5,540 nucleotides of DNA from the NCBI GenBank assembly GCA_017477685.1, contig JAFUUT010000013.1, forward strand, positions 1 to 5,540, given 5' to 3'. This document shows positions 5,078-5,540 of the stretch, in pieces (the first letter of the stretch is position 1; each line of letters begins with the position of its first letter). The notes beneath the pieces are model-generated. The model had not been told where the DNA came from, made no database searches, and saw only the letters and a list, made by a program, of their open reading frames with translations. The translations under genes and the position numbers were made by a program. This stretch comes from a bacterium. Its GTDB lineage: Bacteria; Cyanobacteriota; Vampirovibrionia; Gastranaerophilales; Gastranaerophilaceae.

Positions 5078-5540
5078 ATGGCTAAAGATTGCAGTTTTGA
5101 TATTGTATCAGATTTTGACAGACAAGAAATGGTTAATGCTGTTGACCAAGTAAAAAGAGAATTGACATCAAGATTTGATTTCAAAAACTCAAATTCTCAA
5201 ATTGACTTGGATGGCGACAAATCAATAACAGTAACAACAGAAGACGAAATGAAATTAAGAAACATTGTTGACATTATTCAATCAAAGTTTTCGAAAAGGA
5301 ATTTAAGTTTGAAAATTCTTGATGCTCAAGGAATAGAAAACGCACTTGGAGGAAACGTAAGACAAGTATTTAAGCTTAAAAAAGGATTAACTCAAGATCT
5401 TGCTAAAAAAATCGTAGCAGATATTAAAAATTCAAAACTAAAAGTTCAAGCTTCTATACAAGGAGAACAAGTCAGAGTTTCCGGAAAAAGCAAAGATGAT
5501 TTACAAGAAGTAATACATCTTTTAAGAAAAAATGATGAGA
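5078..5540 (+). CDS. yajQ: YajQ family (UPF0234) nucleotide-binding protein, 3'-truncated by window edge
   Basis: YajQ proteins (UPF0234/DUF520) are small cytoplasmic proteins of about 160 aa with two similar alpha/beta domains. Members bind nucleotides, and cyclic di-GMP binding has been reported for some. The 154 visible residues start MAKDCSFDIVSDFDRQEMVN, the family signature SFDIVSE-D-QEV-NAVD. VKRELTSRFDFKNS and DEMKLRNIVDIIQSKFSKRN follow, then the conserved GNVRQVFKLKKGLTQDLAKK, IVADIKNSKLKVQASIQGEQ and VRVSGKSKDDLQEVIHLLRK. Only the last few residues, normally a short D-F--PLQF-N-like tail, are outside the window. The start is decided by TAGGAGG (5064-5070), 7 nt upstream of the ATG. 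The gene has its own promoter and no operon partner is visible. Whether this copy binds cyclic di-GMP cannot be told from sequence alone. Confidence 0.95.
   Translation, partial: MAKDCSFDIVSDFDRQEMVNAVDQVKRELTSRFDFKNSNSQIDLDGDKSITVTTEDEMKLRNIVDIIQSKFSKRNLSLKILDAQGIENALGGNVRQVFKLKKGLTQDLAKKIVADIKNSKLKVQASIQGEQVRVSGKSKDDLQEVIHLLRKNDE

Noticed and set aside
1..5540. CRISPR arrays, insertion sequences, tRNA or phage modules
   Set aside because: No regularly spaced repeats, transposase-like frames, cloverleaf structures or phage proteins were seen on either strand.

Overview
The window is AT-rich and compactly coded, with typical bacterial Shine-Dalgarno sites. Gene content and protein style suggest an uncultured gut-type bacterium of the non-photosynthetic cyanobacterial sister group (Melainabacteria/Vampirovibrionia, probably Gastranaerophilales). 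That placement is an inference. It rests on the low GC, on the Rne/Rng - DUF2344 - radical SAM neighbourhood, and on a lineage-specific-looking N-terminus (SPVKFNNN ... KISFEG) in one protein. No marker gene in the window proves it.

Left part (1-3822), all on the minus strand and read leftwards, looks like one operon. It starts with two small unrecognised genes (98 aa and 116 aa). A TIGR03960-type radical SAM protein, a TIGR03936/DUF2344 protein and the N-terminal third of a ribonuclease E/G (cut by the window edge) follow. Gaps are short (about 4-51 nt), and a candidate promoter lies upstream at 3854-3882. The radical SAM and DUF2344 genes are known as neighbours or as a single fused gene in many bacteria, often beside RNase E/G; their biochemical role is unknown. 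Here they lie in the same reading frame, separated only by one TAA and seven codons, and six of those codons spell the conserved first strand of DUF2344. This looks like a fusion gene interrupted by a single stop codon.

A second notable element is an 18-bp imperfect hairpin at 3469-3519. In the mRNA it would bury both the Shine-Dalgarno and the UUG start of the 116-aa gene, and its 5' arm begins 6 nt after the stop of the preceding gene. That arrangement suits translational coupling or a conditional switch.

Right part (3936-5540), on the plus strand, is divergent from the operon. It holds a 122-aa single-pass membrane protein closed by a clear intrinsic terminator. A 160-aa predicted membrane-anchored protein with the unusual N-terminus follows. 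Last comes yajQ, a UPF0234 nucleotide-binding family gene with its own near-consensus promoter and a perfect AGGAGG site, truncated at the window end. I found no tRNA, rRNA, CRISPR array, insertion sequence or phage gene.
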